Positions 8,178 to 16,063 of a DNA stretch of 45,289 nucleotides are shown in pieces. This stretch comes from Lysobacterales bacterium (GTDB taxonomy: Bacteria > Pseudomonadota > Gammaproteobacteria > Xanthomonadales > SZUA-5), in contig JALHRS010000047.1 in NCBI GenBank assembly GCA_022841325.1, positions 1 to 45,289 on the forward strand, in the 5' to 3' direction. Both the position numbers and the translations under genes were made by a program. Every line of letters starts with the position of its first letter. The stretch's first letter is position 1. A model generated the notes under the pieces. It saw only the letters and a list, made by a program, of their open reading frames with translations. It was not told the DNA's origin and did not search any database.

Positions 8178-9068
8178 ATGAGTCTTGCTGCAAACGTCTT
8201 TCGTGTCCTGTTGTTGGGCTGCCTGATGCTGGGCGGCTGCGCGCATTACACCGTCGATCAACGTGCCGTGCTCAAACCCACGCCGGAGCCCGCGGATGCA
8301 CGTCCGGTGGTGGAGCGACTGGCCGCGCTCGGGGTGAGTGGCGAAACCCGGAGCATCACGACCGACGACGGCGTGAAGCTGCATGCCGTGTGGATTCAGC
8401 GTGATCCGAGCTGGCCGACGGTGATCTATTTTGGCGGCAACATGACCATCGCCAGCAACAATGCCCTGTACCTGGCTCGCCAGTTTGGCGAATTGCCCTT
8501 CAACCTGCTGGCGGTCGACCATCGCGGCAGTGGTTTCTCCGAAGGCAAGCCCACGGTGGATCGGATCATGCAGGATGCCGTGGTGGCGTACGACTACGCC
8601 CGCCATACGCTCGGCGTCGCCCCTGAGCAGATCGTCCTCCATGGATTTTCGATGGGCAGCTTCATGGCTGGCTATGCTTCTTTGCATCGACCGATCGCAG
8701 GCCTGGTGCTGGAAGGCAGCGCCACCACCACCGAAGACTGGGTCAAGACCAGCATTCCCTGGTATTTCAAGCCCTTCGTGCGGATAGACGTGGCGCAAGA
8801 CATGCGCGGTCGCGGCAACATGCAGGTCGTCGAGCAACAGAAGGCACCGCTGCTGCTGATGGTGGGCAGCGAAGACCGCCAGACCCGTGCCGTGCTGACC
8901 GAACGACTGGCCAAGGCCGCCCGCAGCCACGGTCACAAGGTTGAAGTTCTGGTGGTGAAGAACGCAGGACATGGCGATGTGCTCAGCCACGCCGAAGGAC
9001 GCCAAACCTACGTCAGTTGGCTGCAGAGCCTGTCATCGCTTCAGGCCGCTGCCATTCCGGCCAGTTGA
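8178..9068 (+). CDS. Alpha/beta-hydrolase lipoprotein
   Basis: A 296-aa protein starting MSLAANVFRVLLLGCLMLGGC. The lipobox LGGC (residues 18-21) predicts a lipid-anchored envelope protein. The hydrolase core shows the nucleophile elbow GFSMG with Ser158, an acid in GSEDRQ (Asp233) and the histidine in KNAGHGD (His265). YFGGNMT supplies an oxyanion-type loop, and LLAVDHRGSG is the strand and turn before it. This resembles the serine aminopeptidase-like or BAAT-like hydrolases often annotated as alpha/beta hydrolase. The substrate is unknown. A start at 8109 would place extra polar residues before the signal and is unlikely. Confidence 0.8.
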   Translation: MSLAANVFRVLLLGCLMLGGCAHYTVDQRAVLKPTPEPADARPVVERLAALGVSGETRSITTDDGVKLHAVWIQRDPSWPTVIYFGGNMTIASNNALYLARQFGELPFNLLAVDHRGSGFSEGKPTVDRIMQDAVVAYDYARHTLGVAPEQIVLHGFSMGSFMAGYASLHRPIAGLVLEGSATTTEDWVKTSIPWYFKPFVRIDVAQDMRGRGNMQVVEQQKAPLLLMVGSEDRQTRAVLTERLAKAARSHGHKVEVLVVKNAGHGDVLSHAEGRQTYVSWLQSLSSLQAAAIPAS

Positions 9069-9073
9069 GCAAC

Positions 9074-9106
9074 GATGGGCTCATGCGCCTCTTGCATGAG
9101 CCCATC
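9074..9106 (+). terminator. Perfect 13-bp stem-loop after the hydrolase gene
   Basis: gatgggctcatgc (9074-9086) pairs exactly with gcatgagcccatc (9094-9106) across a 7-base loop, six bases past the stop codon. There is no U-tract, so it is a weak intrinsic terminator or an mRNA 3'-end stabiliser. Confidence 0.55.
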
Positions 9107-9140
9107 ACACGCGCGTCTCTTCAAGACAAGGCGTCACGAG

Positions 9141-9175
9141 ACCCGCACGGCTGCTTCGTGCGGGTTCCACCGATC
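9141..9175. repeat. Family I short palindrome, copy 2
   Basis: acccgcacgg and cgtgcgggtt flank a loop, as at 7590-7625. Confidence 0.55.
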
Positions 9176-9219
9176 GCCGCACAGGGGTGGCGAAAATGGT
9201 CGTCGAGTCGCGGGTTGGA

Positions 9220-9295
9220 GAAGCGCCGAGTACAACTCGGCGATCCCGGGGGCGATCCCGACGGCGACCTGGGATCGCCGACTTGCAGTCGGCGC
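9220..9295. repeat. Family A bipartite REP-like element, copy 3
   Basis: The GCCGAGT half is at 9220-9247 and the GCCGACT half at 9269-9295. It lies in the upstream open frame of the next gene and so argues for the later start of that gene. Confidence 0.85.
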
Positions 9296-9386
9296 CCTTG
9301 CTGTTCGGACGCCCACGGCCCGAAGAGCCGGATACCTGCCGCGTCGTGCACAATATCCGGCTCGAAATCGGCAGCCCGCGCGCAGC

Positions 9387-10685
9387 ATGAATCTGGACAG
9401 GGAAACTGCCGTGACGATGGCGCCGGAGGCCGCAGCCGCTTCGCTCGCCACTGAAGCCGAAGAGATTCTGAGCAAGGCCCGGGAACTCGAAGGCAGCCTG
9501 CACCTGGCTGGTGTCCGTGACGACTATCGCGCCCGGATCGAACGCGGCATTACCCTCGCTACGCTGGCGCTCGATGGTGTCAATGACGACCACACGCGGA
9601 TCCAGCTTCGGAAGAGCCTGGTGCTGGCCCATGCTGCACGGGCCGAAGACGCCCGCTACGGCGCCGGGCAACTCTCGCGTAGCGCCCAGCGCGCGCCTAC
9701 CCGGGAAGATTGCGAAGACGGCTGGGCCAAGGTGCGAAGCATCGTCGGGAATGCCCACACCTCGTCCCTGGAAGCTCGACGGCACGCCGACATCCTGGGC
9801 GACTATCGCTCACGGCAGCTTGCGGCTCGAGCCGAGCGCGCGGCCGCATCCGCCCAACGTACGCTGGATGAGAGAAACCAGGCCTATACCTTCTTCACCG
9901 ATCCAGGCTTTTCCTTTGGCGAGGGCTGGTATCTGGCAGCCGCCTCGCTGCTGGTCGGCGTGTCCATCCAGATCAAGCCCGACACGCGGCAGGAAGCCCA
10001 GGCGCGGCGCTTTCTGCATGACGCCGGCCTGGACAGCGCCCTCGTTCCCTATCGCTCGCGCCCGGCCAACCCCAAGCACCTGACCGACCTCATCGCGCGC
10101 TCGTTTCGAGCCGATCCGGCTGGCGCCCAGGAATTGTTGAGAGCGGCGTTTCTCGGATGCGAGCCGCCATCGTCGACGCTGGTCGAGTGGGTGGCCCGGC
10201 GGCTAGGCCATGACCCGAACAAGAAGGTGCTGCTCTGGGTGCGCATCAGTGATCACGACGCGCACCGCAACACCGATTTCGAAGAACTGCAGCAGATTTA
10301 CCACCGGGCCCTCAGCGCGGGACTCACGCCCGTCTTCTTTGGCGACGCCATTGATGCCTGCATGCAGATCGATGCAGGAATCGACCTCAGCCTGTGCTGG
10401 AAAGAGCCGATCTTCCAGGGCGTCGACATGCGCCGCACTCAACTTCAGCTGTTCGAGGAGCTGTGCCAGCGCCACGGGCTGGCGGGCCAGATCGGCGTCA
10501 CCACCGCGGGCATGGACGGACCCGCCCTGCTGGGTTTGCCAACGGCCTATCTCACTGCCGCGCCGAATGTGCGTCTGGGCAAATGGGTGGGAGCCGTTCC
10601 CGGATACCGGGAGATCGAGCGGGAGCCGGGATACCTGGAGAGGCTGGCATCGGTTCTTGAGGAATGGTCCACTCAACCCGTGTAG
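9387..10685 (+). CDS. Unrecognised 432-aa cytoplasmic protein with a possible GT-B-like C-terminal half
   Basis: Starts MNLDRETAVTMAPEA; the frame is open back to 9075 but that stretch contains REP element A3, so 9387 is preferred. Residues 15-190 are helical and Ala/Arg-rich. The C-terminal half (VLLWVRISDHDAHRNTDFEE, then AGLTPVFFGD, QIGVTTAGMDGPALLGLPTA, and LGKWVGAVPGYREIE) alternates strands and helices as in glycosyltransferase-B or Rossmann-like folds, with a Gly-rich GMDGPALLG turn where such enzymes bind a donor. No signal peptide or membrane helix is seen. I do not recognise the family, and the fold suggestion is inference only. Confidence 0.6.
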   Translation: MNLDRETAVTMAPEAAAASLATEAEEILSKARELEGSLHLAGVRDDYRARIERGITLATLALDGVNDDHTRIQLRKSLVLAHAARAEDARYGAGQLSRSAQRAPTREDCEDGWAKVRSIVGNAHTSSLEARRHADILGDYRSRQLAARAERAAASAQRTLDERNQAYTFFTDPGFSFGEGWYLAAASLLVGVSIQIKPDTRQEAQARRFLHDAGLDSALVPYRSRPANPKHLTDLIARSFRADPAGAQELLRAAFLGCEPPSSTLVEWVARRLGHDPNKKVLLWVRISDHDAHRNTDFEELQQIYHRALSAGLTPVFFGDAIDACMQIDAGIDLSLCWKEPIFQGVDMRRTQLQLFEELCQRHGLAGQIGVTTAGMDGPALLGLPTAYLTAAPNVRLGKWVGAVPGYREIEREPGYLERLASVLEEWSTQPV

Positions 10686-10779
10686 GGTGGAGTCTCGCGC
10701 AGCGCGGTAGCCCATTCAGCTGCATCGTGCGGATTCCGCCGATGGCAGAGCACTGCCGGGCGGCGGATGCAGCGACGAA

Positions 10780-10862
10780 CCGGGATCGCCGACTTGCAGT
10801 CGGCGCTGTGGCTGTTCCCACTTCCGGTGCCAGAAGCGCCGAGTACAACTCGGCGATCCCGG
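10780..10862. repeat. Family A bipartite REP-like element, copy 4
   Basis: The halves are 10780-10806 (GCCGACT stem) and about 10833-10862 (GCCGAGT stem). A partial third half, ccgggatcgacggctcagcg, follows at about 10882. Confidence 0.8.
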
Positions 10863-10941
10863 CAGTGGCCTGCGCGCCCTCCCGGGATCGACGGCTCAGC
10901 GTCGCGGCTGCGGTAAATACTCGCTGGCGTAAGCTGCGTGG

Positions 10942-12108
10942 ATGAATCCTGCGATCCGGCGTGTCCGATCCCGTTTGACGGCAACGCTGAGGTTGGCCGT
11001 GCTATGTGGCGCGATGCTTGTCGTTGGTTTGGGCGGCGCGGCTGAAGCCACGAACGGGTCCTCGGCAGAGCGTTTACTGCCTGATGACATCCTGCCAGTG
11101 CCACCCGAGGTGCTGTCGAATGACCGCGACAGCGTCGGCTCGATCAACGGCGAGAAGATCCGGGTGCTGGTCTGGAACGTGCAGAAGGGCAGCAGCGATC
11201 AATGGATCGACGACCTGCGTGCGATGGCCGTCGACAGCGACCTGGTGTTGTTGCAGGAAGCCCGGCTGCACCCCGGATTCGCCGCCGGACTCAGCGACAT
11301 GCTGCGCTGGGACATGGTCAAGGCCTGGCAGCTGGCAGGCGTGCCTACCGGCGTGATGACGGCCTCGAATGCCACGCCGCTGAGCGTGCGTGCGCTGGAG
11401 AAGCGCGAACCGCTGCTGCGCACGGACAAGAGTGCGCTGCTGACCGAATACCGGCTGGCCGGCTCCGAGCTGACCTTGCTGGTGGCCAATGTGCATGCGA
11501 TCAACTTCACCGCCGACACCGGTGCCTTCCGCCTGCAGCTGACCGCGATCGCGGAATTGGTGAACGAACACGAAGGGCCGGTGATCTTCTCCGGCGACTT
11601 CAACACCTGGCGCCATGCCAGACGGGTCATCGTCAACGAGATCGCGAAATCGCTGGGCTTGCGCGAGGTCCGTTTCCGCGGCCCGCGCAAGCAGTTCGGC
11701 AGCTACGCTCTGGACCGCATGTATTACCGCCAGCTGGACCTGCTGACCTCGACGGTACCGTCGCTGGACTCGTCCGACCACAATCCGCTGCGGGTCGTTT
11801 TCCGCAATCCGGGGCGTGCAGATCGCCGCGATGGGCGCAATCCTTGTTCCATCAATCCGGATCAAAGCCATGCGATCTCAATCCACCGGAAGCGAGATGA
11901 TCCTGCCGCGCTGCTGTCCAGCCCTGCTCGCGCTCTGCGCCCTGCTCTGCTGCGCCTGCACGCAGGAGGCCGCTCCACCCCCTGCGTCAGCGCCGCCATC
12001 GGCCGTGATCGCCACACCCACAGTGCAGCCCGTGACCATTACGCCGCCGATCCCGGTCGCGCCTGCGCCTATGGCTGCCCACCTGCTCGGCTGGTGGCAT
12101 CGGCCTGA
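10942..12108 (+). CDS. Secreted endonuclease/exonuclease/phosphatase (EEP) family protein, probably frameshifted at the 3' end
   Basis: The open frame encodes 388 aa. A basic N-terminus and hydrophobic LTATLRLAVLCGAMLVVGLGG form a signal peptide or anchor. EEP motifs follow: VLVWNVQKG (Asn), LVLLQEARL (metal Glu), VANVHAINF (His), GDFNTW (Asp/Asn), and terminal SSDHNPLRVVF (Asp-His). The fold should end near residue 292; the last 95 residues (Arg/His-rich, from NPGRADRRDG) are not family-like and overlap the next gene by 212 bp in another frame. In a different frame the reading stops at TGA 11898-11900, exactly overlapping the next ATG as ATGA. A one- or two-base indel after about 11800 is therefore suspected. 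The substrate is unknown (DNA, phosphoester or lipid). Confidence 0.75.
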   Translation: MNPAIRRVRSRLTATLRLAVLCGAMLVVGLGGAAEATNGSSAERLLPDDILPVPPEVLSNDRDSVGSINGEKIRVLVWNVQKGSSDQWIDDLRAMAVDSDLVLLQEARLHPGFAAGLSDMLRWDMVKAWQLAGVPTGVMTASNATPLSVRALEKREPLLRTDKSALLTEYRLAGSELTLLVANVHAINFTADTGAFRLQLTAIAELVNEHEGPVIFSGDFNTWRHARRVIVNEIAKSLGLREVRFRGPRKQFGSYALDRMYYRQLDLLTSTVPSLDSSDHNPLRVVFRNPGRADRRDGRNPCSINPDQSHAISIHRKRDDPAALLSSPARALRPALLRLHAGGRSTPCVSAAIGRDRHTHSAARDHYAADPGRACAYGCPPARLVASA

Positions 12109-12463
12109 GGCACTGGCCAGCCTCGGCTTGACCGCAGCCGAGGGCGCCGCCATGGCTACGGAACTGGACCAGCGCGAGCAGGCCTACCAGACCGCACAGC
12201 GGCAACTGCCCACAGTCAGGCAAACGCAGATGCAGATGCTGCAGGACCGCAAAGTCCCTGGCGCCGACATTCGCCGTTTCAATCAGCGCAATCTGCAGTG
12301 GTTGCTGACCTCCATGGCCGATCAGAACCTCGCCGCCCGCCTCTGGGTGCGCGAACACCTGAGTGCCGAGCAACTCGAACGCGTCCTCGAGCATTCACCC
12401 CGATTCTTCGGCAGACCGTGGTTTCGCGCGGTTGAGGATTCCTTGCCTGCCGCTGACGATTGA
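11897..12463 (+). CDS. Lipoprotein with LTxxQ/Spy-like helical domain
   Basis: A 188-aa protein starting MILPRCCPALLALCALLCCAC. GGAAG lies six bases upstream, so this ATG is preferred over 11816 or 11869. The hydrophobic N-terminus ends in a cysteine-rich, lipobox-like LCCAC. A Pro/Ala-rich linker follows (PPPASAPPSA, PPIPVAPAP), then a helical domain with SLGLTAAEGAAMATELDQ, QRQLPTVRQTQMQMLQ, LAARLWVREHLSAEQLERVL. The LTxxE and LSAEQ spacing recalls periplasmic Spy/CpxP-type or heavy-metal resistor proteins, but similarity is weak. It is probably an outer-membrane-anchored periplasmic protein, coupled to the EEP gene. Confidence 0.65.
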   Translation: MILPRCCPALLALCALLCCACTQEAAPPPASAPPSAVIATPTVQPVTITPPIPVAPAPMAAHLLGWWHRPEALASLGLTAAEGAAMATELDQREQAYQTAQRQLPTVRQTQMQMLQDRKVPGADIRRFNQRNLQWLLTSMADQNLAARLWVREHLSAEQLERVLEHSPRFFGRPWFRAVEDSLPAADD

Positions 12464-12498
12464 GCGGGACGCTTAGGCCTTCCGGGATCGCCGAGGCA

Positions 12499-12573
12499 GA
12501 AGCGCCGAGTACAACTCGGCGATCCCAGCGGTTTTTCCGGCGGCCTCCCGGGATCGCCGACTTGCAGTCGGCC
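12499..12573. repeat. Family A bipartite REP-like element, copy 5
   Basis: The GCCGAGT half is at 12499-12528 and the GCCGACT half at 12548-12573. Confidence 0.8.
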
Positions 12574-12627
12574 TGTAGCTTTTCGCACTTCCGGGGCAGG
12601 TAGCGCTGATCGCAACTCGGCCTTTTC

Positions 12628-12701
12628 GGAGGGACGCGCGCCTGCGCGGCCGCTCTTGATCTTCGTACACGACAAAGCGGCGCCGCAGCGCGGCGCCCTC
12701 C
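12628..12701. repeat. Family C repeat, copy 1
   Basis: ggagggacgcgcgcctgcg, then cggccgctcttgat, then gcggcgccgcagcgcggcg and ccctcc. Copies lie at 17718-17790 and 32509-32582. The ends ggaggg/ccctcc are inverted, and internal gcggcgccgc is a palindrome. Confidence 0.8.
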
Positions 12702-12841
12702 CGCGATCCCGGCGCCGGTCTGGACGACCCGGGCACAGGGCTGACACAATGTGGATGAGTGCTGACATCACAGACTGCAGCATCTGCTTCTGGCAATGTC
12801 GGCCTCGTCTCGACGGCCAGGAAACTGTTGGGGGGTTCAGG

Positions 12842-14203
12842 ATGCGCACGCTGACGATGACCTTCATGCTTGCGGCACTGGGAATGCCGCTGCTTGCTGC
12901 GGCGGAAGCCGAGCTGAGTGCCGATGAGCTGACGCGGGCCCGCGATACGGCGATCGGTGCCTCGGTAACTTTCGAACGCCTGCCACAGGGCGGCGATCAC
13001 GAGGGCTCGGTGCGCATGAAACGCATCGACGTCTACGCGCCAGGCGCACGCATCCTGATGCCGCAGGGTGAGGGCTACCAGGAACTGCCGCGTAGCGACT
13101 GGCTGCACTTCGTGGCCGACAAGCGCGTCGAGGGCGCGCCGCGACTGGGCCTGTCGATCTCCGCCGACGGCCGCAGCGCCCGGGGCATCCTCTTCGATGC
13201 CAATGGCCGCACCCAGACGGTCAAGGGCAGCCGCTTCGGCAACGGCCTGCGCTTTGAACTGCGCGATGCCAAGGAAGACGAAAACGGTGCTCCCACTGAA
13301 TTCACCTGCGGCAACTCCGACGCCAACTGGAAGTCACTGGTCGCCCCGGCCGAGAAACTCGCCGCGCCGGGCGCAAAGATCTCCGAGGCCATCAACCTGG
13401 CCTCGCGCTCAGCGGTGGTCGCCGTCGACACCGACAATGAACTGCTGCTGCAGAAGTTCAGCAACAACACCACCAGCGCCACCAATTACCTGGCCCAGCT
13501 GTTCACCGGCCTGAATGTCATCTACGAGCGCGATCTGGATCTCACCCTGACCCAGGGCACGACGATCCTGCGCGTATCGACCACGCCCGACCCCTACTCG
13601 GCCTCGACCACCAGCGCGCAGCTCACTGAATTCGGCAACTTCTGGCAGAACAACCAGAGCGGCGTCAGTCGCGCCTTCGCCATGCTGATCTCCGGCAAAT
13701 CCAGCAGCAACTTCAGCTCGGCCGGCATCGCCTGGGTACTCGGTAACACCAATTACTGCCAGAGCACCAACGGCAGTCTTGGTGGCCACTACAGCGTCTC
13801 CCAGGTGTTCAAGTTCAACGGCGCCACCGCCGCCGACGATCTGCTGGTCGTCGCCCACGAGCTCGGTCACAACTTCGGCGCCCAGCACGCCCATTGTTCC
13901 AACATCACCACCGGCGCCGGTCCGACCGCCACCAACACCATCGACCAGTGCTTTGTCGAGGGCGGCGGTTGCTACAGCGGCCCGATCTCCTGTCCGGCGC
14001 CAAGTACGGTCAACGGCGTCACCGGCGTGCGTGGCACGCTGATGAGCTATTGCCATCTGAGCGGCATCGGCGGCTGTGATTCCAGCGAGGTTTTTGCCAA
14101 TGGCCACCGCACGCTGCTCAACCCACGGGTGGCCGCCAATGTCACCGCGGGCTGTTTCACCGCAGTGGGTGGCAACAACATCTTTGCCAACGGCTTCGAA
14201 TAG
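12842..14203 (+). CDS. Secreted reprolysin-like zinc metalloprotease
   Basis: A 453-aa protein starting MRTLTMTFMLAALGMPLLAA, a signal peptide; a run of six G lies upstream. Residues about 25-185 form a propeptide-like region with a single cysteine at 156. The catalytic domain carries HELGHNFGAQHAHC (His339, Glu340, His343, His349), the HExxHxxGxxH signature of metzincins, and a downstream Met-turn GTLMSYCHL. Several cysteine pairs suggest disulfides. It should be a secreted peptidase kept latent by its propeptide. The protein ends GGNNIFANGFE; similar IF-x-x-GF-E endings are, to my knowledge, frequent on secreted proteins of this order. No adhesion or CARDB domain is visible. Confidence 0.88.
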   Translation: MRTLTMTFMLAALGMPLLAAAEAELSADELTRARDTAIGASVTFERLPQGGDHEGSVRMKRIDVYAPGARILMPQGEGYQELPRSDWLHFVADKRVEGAPRLGLSISADGRSARGILFDANGRTQTVKGSRFGNGLRFELRDAKEDENGAPTEFTCGNSDANWKSLVAPAEKLAAPGAKISEAINLASRSAVVAVDTDNELLLQKFSNNTTSATNYLAQLFTGLNVIYERDLDLTLTQGTTILRVSTTPDPYSASTTSAQLTEFGNFWQNNQSGVSRAFAMLISGKSSSNFSSAGIAWVLGNTNYCQSTNGSLGGHYSVSQVFKFNGATAADDLLVVAHELGHNFGAQHAHCSNITTGAGPTATNTIDQCFVEGGGCYSGPISCPAPSTVNGVTGVRGTLMSYCHLSGIGGCDSSEVFANGHRTLLNPRVAANVTAGCFTAVGGNNIFANGFE

Positions 14204-14215
14204 CCTCTCATGAGC

Positions 14216-14241
14216 GTCCACCCGGATGAGCCCGGGTGGAC
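14216..14241 (+). terminator. Stem-loop after the metalloprotease gene
   Basis: gtccacccgg pairs perfectly with ccgggtggac across a 6-base loop, 12 bases past the stop. No T-run follows, so termination efficiency is uncertain. Confidence 0.6.
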
Positions 14242-14247
14242 GTTGCA

Positions 14248-14285
14248 GGCCACCGGCATCGGCCTGAAACTGCCTACGGGCCATG
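14248..14285. repeat. Family J repeat, copy 1
   Basis: Shares catcggcc, gaaactgcc, acgggccatgaa in order with 32284-32318, and in reverse orientation with 17848-17885. Between 14286 and 14564 I see no gene or strong structure. Confidence 0.65.
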
Positions 14286-14564
14286 AATCGCGTCGCGCTG
14301 GCGTAGGCCGGGTCCTTCGCGTCGATCGGCCTTGATCAAGCCCCAATCCGCACATGCGAGGCGCCCGGCGCCTTCCGGTCCTCAGAGCCGCGGCCGCCGA
14401 CGCGAAGACCCCCCAAGGCACGTTAGCCAAGCCCACGCGCGCCGGAGCCGCGCTACCGCCGCAGCACTTTCGCAGCCTGCCTCACGAACAACAACCAACC
14501 CATGAATCATCGGAACGGACGTAGGCCGTGGGTGCCGCGCAGCGGCACACCGGGCTACCGGCGG

Positions 14565-15869
14565 CTACAGCCAGTCCTTCAGCCGGTACCACATCATCGC
14601 CAGCACCAGGGCCGGGGTTCGGAACAGATGGCCACCGGGAAAGGCGTGATGCTTGATGCGCTGATAGATGTCGAGTCGGGCGGCCTGGCCGTCGATGGCT
14701 TCGGCAATCACACGGCCGGCAAGGCCGGTGGCGGCGATGCCGTGGCCGGAGAAGCCCTGGGCGAAATACAGACTGTTGCCGATCCGACCCCAGTGCGGGG
14801 CGCGGCTCATGGTGATGTCGAGGTAGCCACCCCAGACATAGTCGATGGCCACATCGGCCAATTGCGGGAACACCCCGACCATGCGCTGGCGCATGCGTGA
14901 GCGCAGCCCCGGCGGATCGAGCGAGGAGTAGCTGCAACGGCCGCCAAAGAGCATGCGTTGATCGGAACTCAGCCGGAAATAATCGAGCACGAAGTTGATG
15001 TCGGCCACGGCCATGTTGTTGCGGATCAGCGCCTGCGCGCGTTCGGCACCCAATGGCGCGCTGGCGCAGATGTAGGTACCGACCGGCATGTAGCGGGTCT
15101 CCAGCTGCGGCAGCAGGTGCCTGAGCCAGGCATTGCCCATGACCACGCCAAACTTGCCGCGGGCCTGCCCCTGGGCGGTGCGGAACACGATCTGCTGGCC
15201 CTGCTCGATGCCGATCACGCGACTGCCTTCGAAGATCCGTACCCTACCCTTCGGAATCGTCGAGTTGCCCGCGCCGATCGCCGCCTGTGCCAGGCCCAGT
15301 GTGTAGTTCAGCGGATGCAGATGACCGCTGCGCGGATCGTACAGCAGCGCGCGATAGCGCTCGGTAGCCAGCTCCTGTTGCAGGCGGGCCTGATTCCAGA
15401 GTTCGGTGCCGGCATAACCCCAGCGCTCCTGCAGATCGTCCTGCCATTGCTTGAGTTCGTCGACATGACTGGGCTTGATGGCGGCATGGGCATGGCCCGG
15501 CGTCCAGTCGCATTCGATACCGTAGCGACCGATGCGCTCGGCGATCATGTCGACGCCTTCAACGGACCAGTCGAACAGCTTGCGGGCATCGGCATAGCCC
15601 AGCTGCGCCTCGATCTTCGAGATATCGCAGCCATAGCCAAAGATCGCCTGCCCGCCACTGCGCCCGGATGCCCCCCAGCCCACCCGCTCAGCCTCCAGCA
15701 CCATCACCGAATAGCCGCGCTCAGCCAGCTCCAGCGCCGTCGACAACCCGGCAATACCCGCACCCAGCACCACGACATCGGCGCTGTGCTCGCCCTGCAG
15801 CAGCGGATGATCCGGCGCGGCGTTGGCGGTGGCGGCGTACCAGGAGGGGATGTGGGTGGGGACGGCCAT
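14565..15869 (-). CDS. puuB: Gamma-glutamylputrescine oxidoreductase (FAD)
   Basis: A 434-aa protein starting MAVPTHIPSWYAAT. The dinucleotide-binding VVVLGAGIAGLSTALELAERG is at residues 32-52, and the flavin loop WGASGRSGGQAIFGYG follows, the glycine-oxidase/DAO family pattern. C-terminal WGGYLDITMSRAPHWGRI and YFAQGFSGHGIAATGLAG are typical of PuuB/PauB. The enzyme oxidises gamma-glutamyl-putrescine (or a longer polyamine) to the aldehyde. It lies downstream of the gamma-glutamylpolyamine synthetase gene on the same strand, which supplies its substrate. No aldehyde dehydrogenase gene (puuC) is in the window, so that step must be encoded elsewhere. Confidence 0.87.
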   Translation of the reverse strand: MAVPTHIPSWYAATANAAPDHPLLQGEHSADVVVLGAGIAGLSTALELAERGYSVMVLEAERVGWGASGRSGGQAIFGYGCDISKIEAQLGYADARKLFDWSVEGVDMIAERIGRYGIECDWTPGHAHAAIKPSHVDELKQWQDDLQERWGYAGTELWNQARLQQELATERYRALLYDPRSGHLHPLNYTLGLAQAAIGAGNSTIPKGRVRIFEGSRVIGIEQGQQIVFRTAQGQARGKFGVVMGNAWLRHLLPQLETRYMPVGTYICASAPLGAERAQALIRNNMAVADINFVLDYFRLSSDQRMLFGGRCSYSSLDPPGLRSRMRQRMVGVFPQLADVAIDYVWGGYLDITMSRAPHWGRIGNSLYFAQGFSGHGIAATGLAGRVIAEAIDGQAARLDIYQRIKHHAFPGGHLFRTPALVLAMMWYRLKDWL

Positions 15870-15885
15870 GACTGGTCAGCCCCGC

Positions 15886-16060
15886 GCCGGGACCGGGGAC
15901 CCGGGACCCGGGACCCGAAGAAGCGCAGCGCGCTTGACTACCCGCATTTGCATGCACGACTCGAACTCGATCTGCACCACCAGCGACTCCTCAAACACAA
16001 GCAAACATGCCGCGCTCGCCAGGGTCAGCGCCCCGGGTCCCGCGGTCCCGGGTCCCGGCC
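15886..16060. repeat. Inverted pair of gggaccc heptamer arrays
   Basis: The left arm 15886-15920 is four near-perfect gggaccc-type 7-mers. The right arm 16029-16060 is the complementary cccgggt/cccgcgg series. The 108-bp centre has no gene. It separates puuA from puuB. Confidence 0.8.
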
Positions 16061-16063
16061 ACT

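Noticed and set aside
9075..9386. 104-codon upward extension of the 432-aa protein
   Set aside because: It translates REP element A3 and a family I palindrome; no ribosome site.
13409..14284. 291-codon frame antisense to the metalloprotease
   Set aside because: Shadow of a GC-rich gene; no signal, motif or ribosome site.
14286..14564. Candidate ncRNA or small gene after the metalloprotease
   Set aside because: No promoter-terminator pair, conserved motif or ribosome site could be identified.
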